Source: Pseudomonas sp. NKUCC02_KPG
Lineage (GTDB): Bacteria; Pseudomonadota; Gammaproteobacteria; Pseudomonadales; Pseudomonadaceae
DNA length: 64,000 bases
Direction: 5' to 3'
NCBI RefSeq assembly: GCF_019345465.1
Contig: NZ_JAHKRC010000013.1
Location: 62,001-126,000, forward strand
The position numbers and the translations under genes were made by a program. Shown here piece after piece: positions 6,994 through 15,787 of this stretch (position 1 is its first letter; every line of letters begins with the position of its first letter). The notes beneath the pieces are model-generated. The model did not search any database. It was given only the letters and a program-made list of their open reading frames with translations, and had not been told where the DNA came from.

Positions 6994-8350
6994 ATCCATC
7001 GCCTGGCGTCTGGCGCTGGCGATTGCCCTGACCTGCGCACTGGTGCTGAGTGTGATCGGAGTGTTTCTGTATCGCTCACTGGTCTCGGAACTGGCGTTTC
7101 GTGACGATCAGGCGTTGCTGGGGCGCCTTGAACAGGTCCGTGCCCTGTTGCATGACAGCGACAGCCTGGAAGCCCTGCAGGAACGCCCGCGCCTGTATCA
7201 AAACATGCTGGGCAACCTGGACAGCGTGTTGCTGGTCAACCGCGAGGACGGCACCCCGCTCATTGCCATCAACCCCCATCAACAAGCCTTGCCCCCTGTG
7301 CAGCCGATTGCTCAAGCACAAGCTCCCCGGCGCTCGGATATCAAAATCGCAGGCACGACCGTGTTGCTGGCCGGGATGGCGCAAGGTCCCGCAGGGGAAA
7401 CCTTGAGAGTAACCGTAGGCAAGCGTCTTGATGAGCGTGAGCAAATGCTCGCCAGCTATCGCATGCGTTTATACGGCGCGGTGGGATTGGGTGCCTTGCT
7501 GGCTTTCGGTCTTGGCCTGCTCCTGCTGCGTCGCGGCCTCACACCTTTACGCGAACTGACCCACGCCATGGCTGGCATCGACCCACGCAGCCTTGATCAA
7601 CGCATGACCGCTGACAACGTACCTGCCGAACTCAAAGAGCCCGTACAGGCACTCAACGCCATGCTCGCGCGCCTGGAAGACAGCTTTGCACGGTTGTCGC
7701 AGTTCTCCGCCGACCTGGCCCATGAAATTCGTACGCCTTTGCACAACTTGCTGGGTAGCAACAGCCTGGCACTGAACCAGTCACGCAGCCCGGCCGAGTA
7801 CCAGGAGGTGCTGGCGTCGAATATCGAAGAATATGAACGGCTCAATCGCATGGCAGAAAACCTGATGTTTCTCGCCCGCGCCGAACACGGCCAGCGCCCG
7901 TTGCAGTTGCAAGTGCTGGACCTTGCTGAGGTGGGTGACGGGCTGTGTGATTACTTCGAGGCGCTGGCCGAGGATCGTCAATTGCACCTGGACAATCAGC
8001 TCGGCGGGTCGCTGATGGCCGATCAGCAACTGCTGCAACGGGCATTGGGCAACCTGCTGGCCAATGCCGTGCGCCATGCCCAGCCCGGTTCGACGGTACG
8101 CTTGCTGCGGCGCGACGAGACCGGGGTTTGCTGGATTGGCGTGCATAACCTTGGCCCGGCGATCGATCCGCAACATATCGACAAACTGTTCGACCGCTTT
8201 TACCGGGCAGACCCGTCACGGGCACAACCGGGTGACTCTGGCGGCCTGGGCCTGGCGATAGTGCATTCGATCATGCAGTTGCATGGCGGCCAGGTGCGGG
8301 TGGTGAGCGATGCCAGCGGCACGTTGTTTGAGCTGGGATTCAGCCTGTAA
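6986..8350 (+). CDS. Sensor histidine kinase, heavy-metal/HprS-like
   Basis: This 454-residue membrane kinase has TM1 at about residues 8-30, a periplasmic domain to about 160, and TM2 at 161-182. HAMP follows, then the dimerisation helix with phospho-acceptor His246 in FSADLAHEIRTPL. The ATPase domain shows NLLANAVRHA (N box), IGVHNLGPAI and GLGLAIVHSIM (G2). It is the partner of the overlapping response regulator. Cysteine is found in TM1 (Cys17) but not in TM2 or the periplasmic loop, which matters if the E. coli HprS redox-cysteine model is applied. The signal is not known. Confidence 0.87.
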   Translation: MSKSIAWRLALAIALTCALVLSVIGVFLYRSLVSELAFRDDQALLGRLEQVRALLHDSDSLEALQERPRLYQNMLGNLDSVLLVNREDGTPLIAINPHQQALPPVQPIAQAQAPRRSDIKIAGTTVLLAGMAQGPAGETLRVTVGKRLDEREQMLASYRMRLYGAVGLGALLAFGLGLLLLRRGLTPLRELTHAMAGIDPRSLDQRMTADNVPAELKEPVQALNAMLARLEDSFARLSQFSADLAHEIRTPLHNLLGSNSLALNQSRSPAEYQEVLASNIEEYERLNRMAENLMFLARAEHGQRPLQLQVLDLAEVGDGLCDYFEALAEDRQLHLDNQLGGSLMADQQLLQRALGNLLANAVRHAQPGSTVRLLRRDETGVCWIGVHNLGPAIDPQHIDKLFDRFYRADPSRAQPGDSGGLGLAIVHSIMQLHGGQVRVVSDASGTLFELGFSL

Positions 8351-8407
8351 CCGATTTTTTGGGGCACATCACGGCCCCACAAGTCTTGAGCCATGCAATC
8401 AGGCTGA

Positions 8408-9493
8408 TCAGTTGCCCAGGGCTGCGGCAATGGCTTTTCCGACGTCCTGAGTCGAGGCCGTGCCGCCCAGATCCGGCGTCTTCGGACCACTGGCAATCAC
8501 ATCCTCAATGGCGCGCAAAATGGCGTCATGGGCAGCCTGATAACGGTCATCACCCTTCCCCAAGAACTCCAGCATCAGTGCGCCCGACCAGACCATGGCG
8601 ATCGGGTTAGCGATGTTTTGACCGGAAATATCCGGCGCAGAACCGTGAACCGGCTCGAACAGTGAAGGAAAGTTACGCTCCGGGTTGAGGTTGGCCGAAG
8701 GCGCAATACCGATAGTGCCCGCGCAGGCCGGCCCCAAGTCCGACAGGATGTCGCCGAACAGGTTAGACGCCACCACCACATCAAACCGGTCGGGTTGCAG
8801 TACGAAACGGGCGCACAGAATGTCGATGTGCTGCTTGTCCCAGCTGACCTGTGGATAGTGTGCAGCCATCGCTTCAGTGCGCTCGTCCCAGTACGGCATG
8901 CTGATGGAAATACCGTTGGATTTGGTGGCCGAGGTCACGTGCTTGCGTGGACGCTCCTTGGCCACTTCGAAGGCGTATTTAAGAATCCGGTCTACGCCGC
9001 GTCGGGTAAACACGGATTCTTGCAGGACCAATTCGTTTTCAGTGCCTTCAAACATCCGCCCGCCCACCGAGGAGTATTCGCCTTCGGTGTTTTCGCGAAT
9101 CACTACAAAATCGATATCACCCGGCTCACGCCCTGCCAGCGGGCATGCCACGCCGGGGAACAACCGCACCGGGCGAATGTTCACGTATTGATCAAACTCA
9201 CGGCGAAATTTGAGCAGCGAGCCCCACAGCGAGATGTGATCAGGCACTTTGTCCGGCCAGCCCACGGCGCCAAAAAAGATGGCGTCGAAGCCCTTGAGCT
9301 GCTCGAACCAGTTGTCCGGCATCATCTGTCCATGACGCTCGTAATAATCGCAACTGGCCCACTCAAAGGTTTCAATCGACAGGTTCAGGTCCCACTTTTT
9401 GGCGGCGGCCTCCACAACGCGCAGGCCTTCGGGCAGTACTTCGTTACCAATGCCGTCACCGGCGATGGCCGCAATTCTGAATGTCTTGCTCAT
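8408..9493 (-). CDS. Tartrate dehydrogenase / D-malate dehydrogenase (decarboxylating)
   Basis: This 361-residue enzyme is of the isocitrate/isopropylmalate dehydrogenase family and uses NAD and a divalent metal to oxidise tartrate or D-malate. The start MSKTFRIAAIAGDGIGNEV shows the family nucleotide-site opening. IRPVRLFPG, VIRENTEGEYSSVGG and the metal-binding VASNLFGDILSDLGP follow, then EPVHGSAPDI. IRENTEGEYSS is the tartrate/D-malate group (TtuC, DmlA) version of the substrate loop. The upstream in-frame Met at 9547 is less likely, because homologues begin at MSKTF. The divergent LysR gene resembles DmlR, supporting malate or tartrate as substrate. Confidence 0.88.
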   Translation of the reverse strand: MSKTFRIAAIAGDGIGNEVLPEGLRVVEAAAKKWDLNLSIETFEWASCDYYERHGQMMPDNWFEQLKGFDAIFFGAVGWPDKVPDHISLWGSLLKFRREFDQYVNIRPVRLFPGVACPLAGREPGDIDFVVIRENTEGEYSSVGGRMFEGTENELVLQESVFTRRGVDRILKYAFEVAKERPRKHVTSATKSNGISISMPYWDERTEAMAAHYPQVSWDKQHIDILCARFVLQPDRFDVVVASNLFGDILSDLGPACAGTIGIAPSANLNPERNFPSLFEPVHGSAPDISGQNIANPIAMVWSGALMLEFLGKGDDRYQAAHDAILRAIEDVIASGPKTPDLGGTASTQDVGKAIAAALGN

Positions 9494-9568
9494 GGGGCTG
9501 ACTCTTGATGAGGAGAAGTGGGCCCATGATATAAAGCGAGCCTGCAAAGATAATCAGGTGAAACGTTG

Positions 9569-10495
9569 ATGGATAAGACACGATTCGTGAGCAATCTGCC
9601 GAATCTCGACGACCTGCGGGTATTCGTGGTCGTGGCGCGGCGCTCCAGCTTTGCCGCCGCCGCCAGCGAGTTAGGGGTTTCACCGGCCTATGTGAGCAAA
9701 CGCATACAACTGCTGGAGCACAGTATTGGCGTGCGCCTGTTGCATCGCACCACCCGTCGCGTGGCCGTCACCGATGATGGGGAACGTGTCTATCACTGGG
9801 CTTTGCATATTTTTGATGCCGTTGAGCAAATGAGCGACGAAGTCTCGGCACTGCATCAGGAACCTCGGGGACAGTTACATATCGTCAGCAGTTTCGGGCT
9901 GGGTCGACGCCATGTTGGTCCCGCGCTTTCAGCACTGTCGCAACGCTACCCGGCGCTGGATATCCGCTTCGATATGTTTGACCGTCTGGTGGATTTGATT
10001 GAAGAAGGCTACGACCTGGACATCCGAATCGGCGACCACATTGCGCCCAACCTGATTGCCAAACTGCTGGCCAACAACGCCCGCGTGCTCTGCGCCAGCC
10101 CTGAATACCTGCAACGCCACGGCGAACCCCGCACGTTGGCAGAACTGTCAGGCCATGAATGCCTGGTCATCAAAGAGCGCGACCATCCGTTCGGGCTCTG
10201 GCGCTTGCAGGGACCGGAGGGCGAAGAAAGCGTGAAAGTGACCGGCGCCCTATCGGCCAACCACGGCGAAGTGGTGCATCAATGGGGGATAGACGGCCGT
10301 GGGATCTTGCTGCGCTCGCAGTGGGACGTGCGCAAAAGCCTCGAAAACGGCAAATTGGTGCACATTCTTCAGGACTACAGCCAACAGGCAAATATCTGGG
10401 CCGTTTACGCTGCACCGCTGGCCAATTCAGCGAAAGTTCGGGTCACGGTCGAGCACTTGCGCCAGTACTTCAGCGAGCCTCGGCGCGAATCGTGA
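9569..10495 (+). CDS. LysR-family regulator, DmlR/TtuA-like
   Basis: This 308-residue activator has an N-terminal winged helix (about residues 12-70, LRVFVVVARRSSFAAAASELG and YVSKRIQLLEHSIGVRLLHR), then a two-lobed effector domain with GLGRRHVGPALSAL and LDIRIGDH. The subgroup with TTRRVAVTDDGERVY is that of DmlR/TtuA. It is transcribed away from the tartrate/D-malate dehydrogenase gene with 75 bp between the starts, the usual layout for a LysR and its target. An in-frame TTG lies directly before the ATG; the ATG is preferred. Confidence 0.87.
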   Translation: MDKTRFVSNLPNLDDLRVFVVVARRSSFAAAASELGVSPAYVSKRIQLLEHSIGVRLLHRTTRRVAVTDDGERVYHWALHIFDAVEQMSDEVSALHQEPRGQLHIVSSFGLGRRHVGPALSALSQRYPALDIRFDMFDRLVDLIEEGYDLDIRIGDHIAPNLIAKLLANNARVLCASPEYLQRHGEPRTLAELSGHECLVIKERDHPFGLWRLQGPEGEESVKVTGALSANHGEVVHQWGIDGRGILLRSQWDVRKSLENGKLVHILQDYSQQANIWAVYAAPLANSAKVRVTVEHLRQYFSEPRRES

Positions 10496-10515
10496 AAATA
10501 GTCTGTTATCAGGGG

Positions 10516-10543
10516 TTTACAAGCTCAAACATCCGGGTATACT
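10516..10543 (+). promoter_or_regulatory. Sigma-70 promoter of the tRNA-Thr gene
   Basis: TTTACA (10516-10521) and TATACT (10538-10543) are separated by 16 bp and end 13 bp before the mature tRNA. Confidence 0.7.
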
Positions 10544-10556
10544 CGTCGCCCATAAC

Positions 10557-10632
<76 letters not shown>

Positions 10633-10648
10633 TACGCAACACCGAAAG

Positions 10649-10676
10649 AGGCTCACCGAAAGGTGGGCCTTTTTTG
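10649..10676 (+). terminator. Rho-independent terminator after tRNA-Thr
   Basis: AGGCTCACC pairs with GGTGGGCCT around GAAA (one G-U pair) and is followed by TTTTT. Confidence 0.9.
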
Positions 10677-10718
10677 TTTCCGGGGTTTGGGGGGTTCGCA
10701 AAAAGCGTTTTCCCACGA

Positions 10719-11129
10719 TCAAAAGCCCTGAACACTCAGCTCGCGCAATGCGGCTGTAGCCAGAAATCCCGAACGCGATGCGTAGCGGTGATCCTTGCTG
10801 ACTCGTTCATCAATGCGCAGCAACAGGTTTTCAGGTAATGACGCGTTGAATCGAACCGACTTCCCAAGATAGGGAGTCAAATCGAAGTCAACCACGGCCC
10901 AAATCCCACCGACATAATCCGGATTCTCAAGGTGAGCATCCACATCCTTGCCCTGGGGCAGTTCGCCGCCATCCGCCACAACACCTTCCAGATGCAAAGC
11001 CAGCGCCTGCTGCACGTTGTCCAACGCTTCTGAAAAAGTGCCACCCGCAGAAAAGCAGCCGGGTACATCAGGTACCGTCACGCTGAAATCGGAATCGGCA
11101 TCTTTATGTATTACAACTGGGAATTTCAT
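10719..11129 (-). CDS. hicB: HicB-type antitoxin
   Basis: This 136-residue protein neutralises the HicA mRNA interferase and represses the operon. The N-terminal half has the degenerate RNase-H-like HicB fold (FPVVIHKDADSDFSVTVPDVPGCFSAG, then ALDNVQQALALHLEG). The C-terminal part (VRFNASLPENLLLRIDERV, RSGFLATAALREL) looks like a ribbon-helix-helix DNA-binding segment. Its ATG overlaps the hicA stop by 4 nt (ATGA), so translation is coupled. The order toxin then antitoxin is normal for hicAB. The pair lies just after a tRNA gene, a common place for acquired genes. Confidence 0.88.
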   Translation of the reverse strand: MKFPVVIHKDADSDFSVTVPDVPGCFSAGGTFSEALDNVQQALALHLEGVVADGGELPQGKDVDAHLENPDYVGGIWAVVDFDLTPYLGKSVRFNASLPENLLLRIDERVSKDHRYASRSGFLATAALRELSVQGF

Positions 11130-11323
11130 GACCGTAACTCTCCTTTGAGACCTGCGGATTTTAGAATGTTGTGCAGCGTCCCTTTCGCAATTTCAGACTT
11201 GGGATGTGGAACGGTTACCCGCCCTGCCTTGGCTGGATGCTTGAACTGATGGTGGCTTCCTTTGACCGCTATCTCAAACCATCCATCCGCCACCAACAAC
11301 TCGATAACTTCACGACTTCGCAC
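11126..11323 (-). CDS. hicA: HicA-type mRNA interferase toxin
   Basis: This 65-residue protein has the dsRBD-like HicA fold. SREVIELLVADGWFE opens it and VKGSHHQFKHP carries the catalytic His24, followed by GRVTVPHPKSEIAKGTL. It cleaves mRNA until HicB binds it. The start is a GTG at 11323, with AAGGGTGG a suitable distance upstream; homologues begin at the same point. The length is typical and the catalytic residue is intact, so the toxin appears active. Confidence 0.9.
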   Translation of the reverse strand: MRSREVIELLVADGWFEIAVKGSHHQFKHPAKAGRVTVPHPKSEIAKGTLHNILKSAGLKGELRS

Positions 11324-11558
11324 TCAGCCACCCTTGCACTTGTGTGTACGCTACACACCATCGAACAATGGTGCAATTTATTTATACACACACTACACAC
11401 TTAAAAGCGCAAGTCCCTTGGCGTGGTGTTACACGTTGTGAACCCACCTGTTCGGAGATTTATTGGGGATCCCCAGAAAAATGAGTAAAACCAAGTCGGG
11501 ATCCAGCCAGCCATCGCCCTCCACAGAAAACCCCCTTGCATAAACACTCTGCCATCAC

Positions 11559-11577
11559 AATAATGCGATCGATTACC
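11559..11577 (+). promoter_or_regulatory. Possible Fur box upstream of the FecI-like sigma gene
   Basis: The 19-mer starting AATAATGCGATCGATTACC agrees with the Fur consensus GATAATGATAATCATTATC at 12 of 19 positions by hand count, and ends 23 bp before the sigma factor ATG. The position suits iron repression. It is a match by eye only. Confidence 0.45.
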
Positions 11578-11600
11578 AATTACATTTTGGTTGCCTCATT

Positions 11601-12101
11601 ATGTCGGCGCTCGACCCTTCAGTGCTTCATCGGTTGTACAGCGATCACAACAGTTGGCTAAAGGGCTGGTTGCGCGTGCGTCTGGGCAATACGGCGGATG
11701 CCTGCGACCTGGCCCAGGACACGTTCCTGCGGGTCATGACGGCACGTCATGACATTCCCATTCGTGAGCCGCGTGGTTATCTGAGTGCGATCGCCCGCTC
11801 GCTGTTGATCGACAAGGTTCGTCGCCGCACCATTGAGCAAGCCTATCTGCAGGCGCTGGCACTCAAGCCCGAACCTGTGGATATTTCGCCCGAGGTACGC
11901 CTGTCGATTATCGAAACGCTGGTTTCTATCGATAGCCTGCTCGATGAACTGGGCCCCAGAACGCGAGAAATTTTCCTCGCCGTGCAGCTCGAAGGCTTGA
12001 GTTATGTTGCCGCCGCCGAGCGCTTCATGGTGTCGGTTACAACGGTGAAAAACCATTTGATTCGCGCCATGACCCGCTGCCTGTTGCTGGTCGACAGTTG
12101 A
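11601..12101 (+). CDS. ECF sigma factor, FecI-like
   Basis: This 166-residue sigma factor directs RNA polymerase to a siderophore-receptor promoter. Region 2 (about residues 8-75) includes NTADACDLAQDTFLRVM and PRGYLSAIARSLLIDKVRR. Region 4 (about 105-158) includes LGPRTREIFLAVQLEGLSYVAAAERF and the helix VSVTTVKNHLIRAM. The length and ARSLLIDK motif are those of FecI/PvdS-type iron-starvation sigma factors. The stop overlaps the start of the anti-sigma gene. No clear ribosome site precedes the ATG. Confidence 0.9.
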   Translation: MSALDPSVLHRLYSDHNSWLKGWLRVRLGNTADACDLAQDTFLRVMTARHDIPIREPRGYLSAIARSLLIDKVRRRTIEQAYLQALALKPEPVDISPEVRLSIIETLVSIDSLLDELGPRTREIFLAVQLEGLSYVAAAERFMVSVTTVKNHLIRAMTRCLLLVDS

Positions 12102-13048
12102 TGCCCCCTTCCCCGGACCTCAAGGCGCTCGAGGCTGCTGCCACCTGGTACGTGCAGCTCAATGACGGTACTGCCGACGAGACCCGCACCCGTGCCTGGC
12201 AAGCCTGGCTGACCTCCAGCCCGCAACATGAAGCGGCCTGGGCGCGGCTCGAAAGGTTCCAGCGCCAATGGGCAATGATGCCCCAGGAAGCCGCCCTCTC
12301 CAGTCTCGATGCCGCGAAAGCTCAACGCCGCGATGTGCTGAAAATAGTGGGCCTGTTGTTGGCCGCATGCAGCAGTTCATGGCTGGCGGCGGAGCACGTG
12401 CCGTATCGCTCGATGCTTGCCGAGCACCGCACCCACATCCGCGAACGACGCTCACTGCGCCTGGACGATGGTTCGCAAGTGGAACTGAACGTCGACACCG
12501 CCCTGGATATCCACTTCGATTCAACACAACGGCTGATCCGCCTGCATCGCGGCGAAATTCTGGTGCAGACCGCCAAGGACCCTGACCAGCGTCCATTTAT
12601 CGTCCACACCCAGGACGGCAGCGTGCGCGCCCTCGGCACCCGGTTCAGTGTTCGCCAGTTGCCCGAACAGACGCGGGTCGGCGTAGAGCAATCGGCAGTG
12701 GAGATTCGTCCGCACGGGCACAGCGATCAGCCCGTGCGCCTCGAGGCCGGGCAACAAGTCACTTTCGACCGTGATGAAGTCGATGCAATCGAGGGTTTGC
12801 CTGCTGCCTCAACGGCCTGGGTCAAGGGCATGTTGAGCGTGGACGACTGGCGCCTGGGCGACTTTATCGAGGCGCTGGGACGTTATCGCCCAGGCGTACT
12901 GCGCTGCGCTTCGTCCGTTCAGGGCCTGCGTATCTCGGGGGCGTTTCGTATCGATGACATCGAAACGATACTGGAGAACCTGGGTAAAACCCTGCCGGTG
13001 AAAGTGCGTTTCCTGACTCGCTACTGGGCCAGTGTCGAACCGGCATAA
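12101..13048 (+). CDS. FecR-family anti-sigma / signal-relay protein
   Basis: This 315-residue inner-membrane protein controls the adjacent sigma factor. The cytoplasmic N-terminal part has DGTADETRTRAWQAWLTSSPQHEAAWARLE, the DUF4880/FecR_N signature. One membrane segment follows at about residues 78-100. The periplasmic part carries the FecR domain (RLDDGSQVELNVDTALDI, LIRLHRGEILVQTA, VRALGTRFSVRQ) and a C-terminal STN-like fold that meets the receptor's signalling domain. The ATG at 12101 shares its A with the sigma stop codon. Loss of the receptor signal keeps the sigma factor bound. Confidence 0.9.
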   Translation: MPPSPDLKALEAAATWYVQLNDGTADETRTRAWQAWLTSSPQHEAAWARLERFQRQWAMMPQEAALSSLDAAKAQRRDVLKIVGLLLAACSSSWLAAEHVPYRSMLAEHRTHIRERRSLRLDDGSQVELNVDTALDIHFDSTQRLIRLHRGEILVQTAKDPDQRPFIVHTQDGSVRALGTRFSVRQLPEQTRVGVEQSAVEIRPHGHSDQPVRLEAGQQVTFDRDEVDAIEGLPAASTAWVKGMLSVDDWRLGDFIEALGRYRPGVLRCASSVQGLRISGAFRIDDIETILENLGKTLPVKVRFLTRYWASVEPA

Positions 13049-13160
13049 GCTCAATCCCTATTGTTTTGAACTTTAACCTTGCTGATTTCGATTCTAATCC
13101 GTCAATGACATAAGTCGCGACTACAGCGAAATTCTGCCATGACAACGCAAGGATCACCGA

Positions 13161-15599
13161 ATGCCCCCGCTCCCCCTCCATGCCACCCCTAAAATAAGGC
13201 GCGCTGTTCGCCTGGCAGTGCTGGGTGCGTCCCTTGCCAGCCTGTCCGGTCTGGCACTGATGCCCACTCAGGCCTGCGCGCAAAGCCAGACGGTTTATCA
13301 GATTGCCCCCGGCCCCCTGGGCAATGCACTGACCCAATTTGGCGTACAGGCGGGGGTCACTATTTCGTTCGACACTGAACAGGCCCGACACCTCAACACC
13401 GACGGGCTCGAGGGTTCATACAGCGTCGAGGAAGGTCTGGACCGACTGCTCGCCAACAGCGGGCTGCAAGCGCAGCGCCAGAGCAACGGGGGCTATGTTC
13501 TGGTCGCTCACGCCACTGACTCGGCGCTGGAGTTGGGAGCCACTCAAGTCATCACCAACCAGTTGGGCACAGTGACCGAAGGCACCGGTTCCTACACGCC
13601 TGGGGCTATTGCAACGGCCACCCGCCTGGTACTGACACCCCGGGAAACGCCGCAATCGATCAGCGTGATCACCCGTCAGCACATGGATGACTTCGCACTC
13701 GACAATGTCGACGACGTGATGCGCCATACACCCGGCATCACCGTATCGGCCTATGACACTGACCGGACCAACTACTACTCCCGCGGTTTTTCGATCAACA
13801 ACTTCCAGTACGACGGCATTCCCTCCGCCGTGCGCAACGTCGCCTATTCGGCAGGCAACACCCTGAGTGACATGGCGATCTATGACCGCATCGAGGTGCT
13901 GAAGGGCGCCTCCGGCCTGCTCAGCGGTGCGGGGTCGCTGGGGGGCACCATCAACCTGGTGCGCAAAAAACCCACCAGCGATTTTCACGGCCATATCACC
14001 GCAGGCGCAGGTTCCTGGGACAACTACCGCACGGAAGTGGACCTCAGCGGCCCATTGACCGAAACCGGAAATGTGCGAGGTCGCGCAGTCGCGGCCTATC
14101 AGGACCGGCAGTCGTATATCGACCGCTACTCGAACCAGAGTTCGGTGTTCTACGGCATCCTCGAAGTCGACGTGACACCCGACACATTGCTGACCGTGGG
14201 TGCCGACTATCAGGACAACAAACCCCAGGGCTCTACCTGGTCGGGGAGTTTTCCGCTCTACAACTACGCGGGCGAGATCAACAGCGCCAAACGCTCGTTC
14301 AGCAACGCCACCGACTGGAGCAGTTGGCAGCAATACACCCGCACCGTCTTCGCGACCCTGGAACAGGATCTGGGCAGTGGCTGGGTGGGCAAGCTGCAAC
14401 TGGACCACAAGATCAATGGCTACGATGCCCAGCTAGGGGCCATCCAGTTCAACCAGCCTGCCGCTGATGGCACCGCCAAAATCAACGCACAGCGCTACAA
14501 GGGCGAAACCGTCAGCGACGCGGCTGACATCTATGTCAGCGGTCCCTACGATTTTCTGGGCCGAGAGCATGATCTGGTGCTGGGTGGCTCGATCAGTACT
14601 GCGAACTGGAAAGGCAAAGGCTACTGGGACGTCACGTTCTCCACACCCAACCTCGTCGATTACTTTAACTGGGACGGACACCTGGCCAAACCTGACTGGG
14701 GCAGCGCGTCCCAAATCAGCGACGACACTGTGCGCCAGACCGGCATGTACGCCACCACACGCCTGAATGTCACCGATGACTTGAAAGTCTTTCTGGGCGG
14801 TCGAGTGGTCAACTACACCCTCACCGGCACCACCAACACTTACCGCGAGTCGGGGCGCCTGATCCCCTACGCGGGTGTCACCTATGACCTGACAGACTAC
14901 TTGACGGCGTACGCCAGCTACACCGATGTATTCATGCCCCAGGAGTTCTACAACCTGGATCGCAACAGCAAGATGCTTGATCCGGACGAGGGTGAAAACT
15001 ATGAAATCGGCCTCAAGAGCGAGTTTTTCGATGGCCGCCTGAACGCCAGCCTGGCGTACTTTGAAGTCAAGGAAAGCAATCGCCCCATCCCCGATGATGC
15101 CTGGAATAATTTGTCGCCCACCCCGCCCAACTACGCTTTCAAGGGCACCTCGGCAAAAACCAAGGGCTACGAGCTGGAAATATCCGGTGAGCTGAGCCCT
15201 GGCTGGAGCCTGCAGGGCGGATACACCCACAAGGTGGTGCGCGATGACACGGGCAAAAAGATTTCGACCTTTGAACCCGAAGACCAGCTCAGTTTCTACA
15301 CCATCTACAAACTCAAGGGCGACCTGAACAAGGTCTCCGTGGGCGGTGGCGCACGCTGGCAGAGCACCGCCTGGCAAGAGATGTACAACAGCCCCAAGGA
15401 CAGGTACGAAGACTTCTCGCAAAAACCCTACTGGATTGTGGATCTGATGACCCGTTATCAATTCACTGAAAACCTGTCGACCACGCTCAACGTCAATAAC
15501 GTTTTCGACAAGTACTACTACACCAACATCGGGTTCTATAACTCGGCGATTTATGGCGAGCCACGCAACTTCATGCTGACCACTCGCTGGGATTTCTGA
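13161..15599 (+). CDS. TonB-dependent siderophore receptor with N-terminal signalling (STN) domain
   Basis: This 812-residue outer-membrane transducer imports a ferric siderophore and signals its presence. A signal peptide ends near residue 40 (TQACAQS). The STN domain covers about 50-105 (YQIAPGPLGNALTQFGVQAGVTISFD and GLEGSYSVEEGLDRLLANSG). A TonB-box/linker region is followed by a plug domain at about 150-265, with TPRETPQSISVITRQ and RIEVLKGASGLLSGAGSLGGTINLVRK. The rest is a beta-barrel ending in aromatic TTRWDF. Length and layout match FpvA/FoxA/FiuA receptors. It lies 112 nt after the FecR gene. The siderophore is unknown, and no synthesis gene is near, so a xenosiderophore is likely. 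Confidence 0.92.
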   Translation: MPPLPLHATPKIRRAVRLAVLGASLASLSGLALMPTQACAQSQTVYQIAPGPLGNALTQFGVQAGVTISFDTEQARHLNTDGLEGSYSVEEGLDRLLANSGLQAQRQSNGGYVLVAHATDSALELGATQVITNQLGTVTEGTGSYTPGAIATATRLVLTPRETPQSISVITRQHMDDFALDNVDDVMRHTPGITVSAYDTDRTNYYSRGFSINNFQYDGIPSAVRNVAYSAGNTLSDMAIYDRIEVLKGASGLLSGAGSLGGTINLVRKKPTSDFHGHITAGAGSWDNYRTEVDLSGPLTETGNVRGRAVAAYQDRQSYIDRYSNQSSVFYGILEVDVTPDTLLTVGADYQDNKPQGSTWSGSFPLYNYAGEINSAKRSFSNATDWSSWQQYTRTVFATLEQDLGSGWVGKLQLDHKINGYDAQLGAIQFNQPAADGTAKINAQRYKGETVSDAADIYVSGPYDFLGREHDLVLGGSISTANWKGKGYWDVTFSTPNLVDYFNWDGHLAKPDWGSASQISDDTVRQTGMYATTRLNVTDDLKVFLGGRVVNYTLTGTTNTYRESGRLIPYAGVTYDLTDYLTAYASYTDVFMPQEFYNLDRNSKMLDPDEGENYEIGLKSEFFDGRLNASLAYFEVKESNRPIPDDAWNNLSPTPPNYAFKGTSAKTKGYELEISGELSPGWSLQGGYTHKVVRDDTGKKISTFEPEDQLSFYTIYKLKGDLNKVSVGGGARWQSTAWQEMYNSPKDRYEDFSQKPYWIVDLMTRYQFTENLSTTLNVNNVFDKYYYTNIGFYNSAIYGEPRNFMLTTRWDF

Positions 15600-15614
15600 C
15601 GCCCAGATCCGGCT

Positions 15615-15640
15615 GTGGGAGCGAGCAGGCTCGCTCCCAC
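15615..15640. repeat. Perfect REP-type hairpin after the receptor gene
   Basis: GTGGGAGCGAGC and GCTCGCTCCCAC are exact inverted arms around AG. It is a short relative of the REP pairs, 15 bp after the receptor stop, and could act as a transcript end or a stabiliser. Confidence 0.85.
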
Positions 15641-15734
15641 CATTGCTCTCGAACAGATGACCCCACATCACCTGTCCCGTGAAAAACCATCCTTTGTCAG
15701 CCCTTCGAGCGGTGCCTTCTAATTGCTGGAAGCA

Positions 15735-15752
15735 AAGTGACTCCGATCACTT
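15735..15752 (+). promoter_or_regulatory. Inverted repeat upstream of dsdX, possible operator
   Basis: AAGTGA and TCACTT are exact inverted arms with a 6-bp centre, 35 bp before the dsdX ATG. A LysR or other dimeric regulator could bind it. No direct link to DsdC is shown. Confidence 0.35.
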
Positions 15753-15787
15753 ATTTCAACAATAAAAGCGCTTCCCGGAGATCTCCC

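Noticed and set aside
6319..8350. CopRS/CusRS copper-response identity
   Set aside because: No copper resistance gene is nearby; hiuH and a HbpS-like gene make an oxidant or heme signal more likely.
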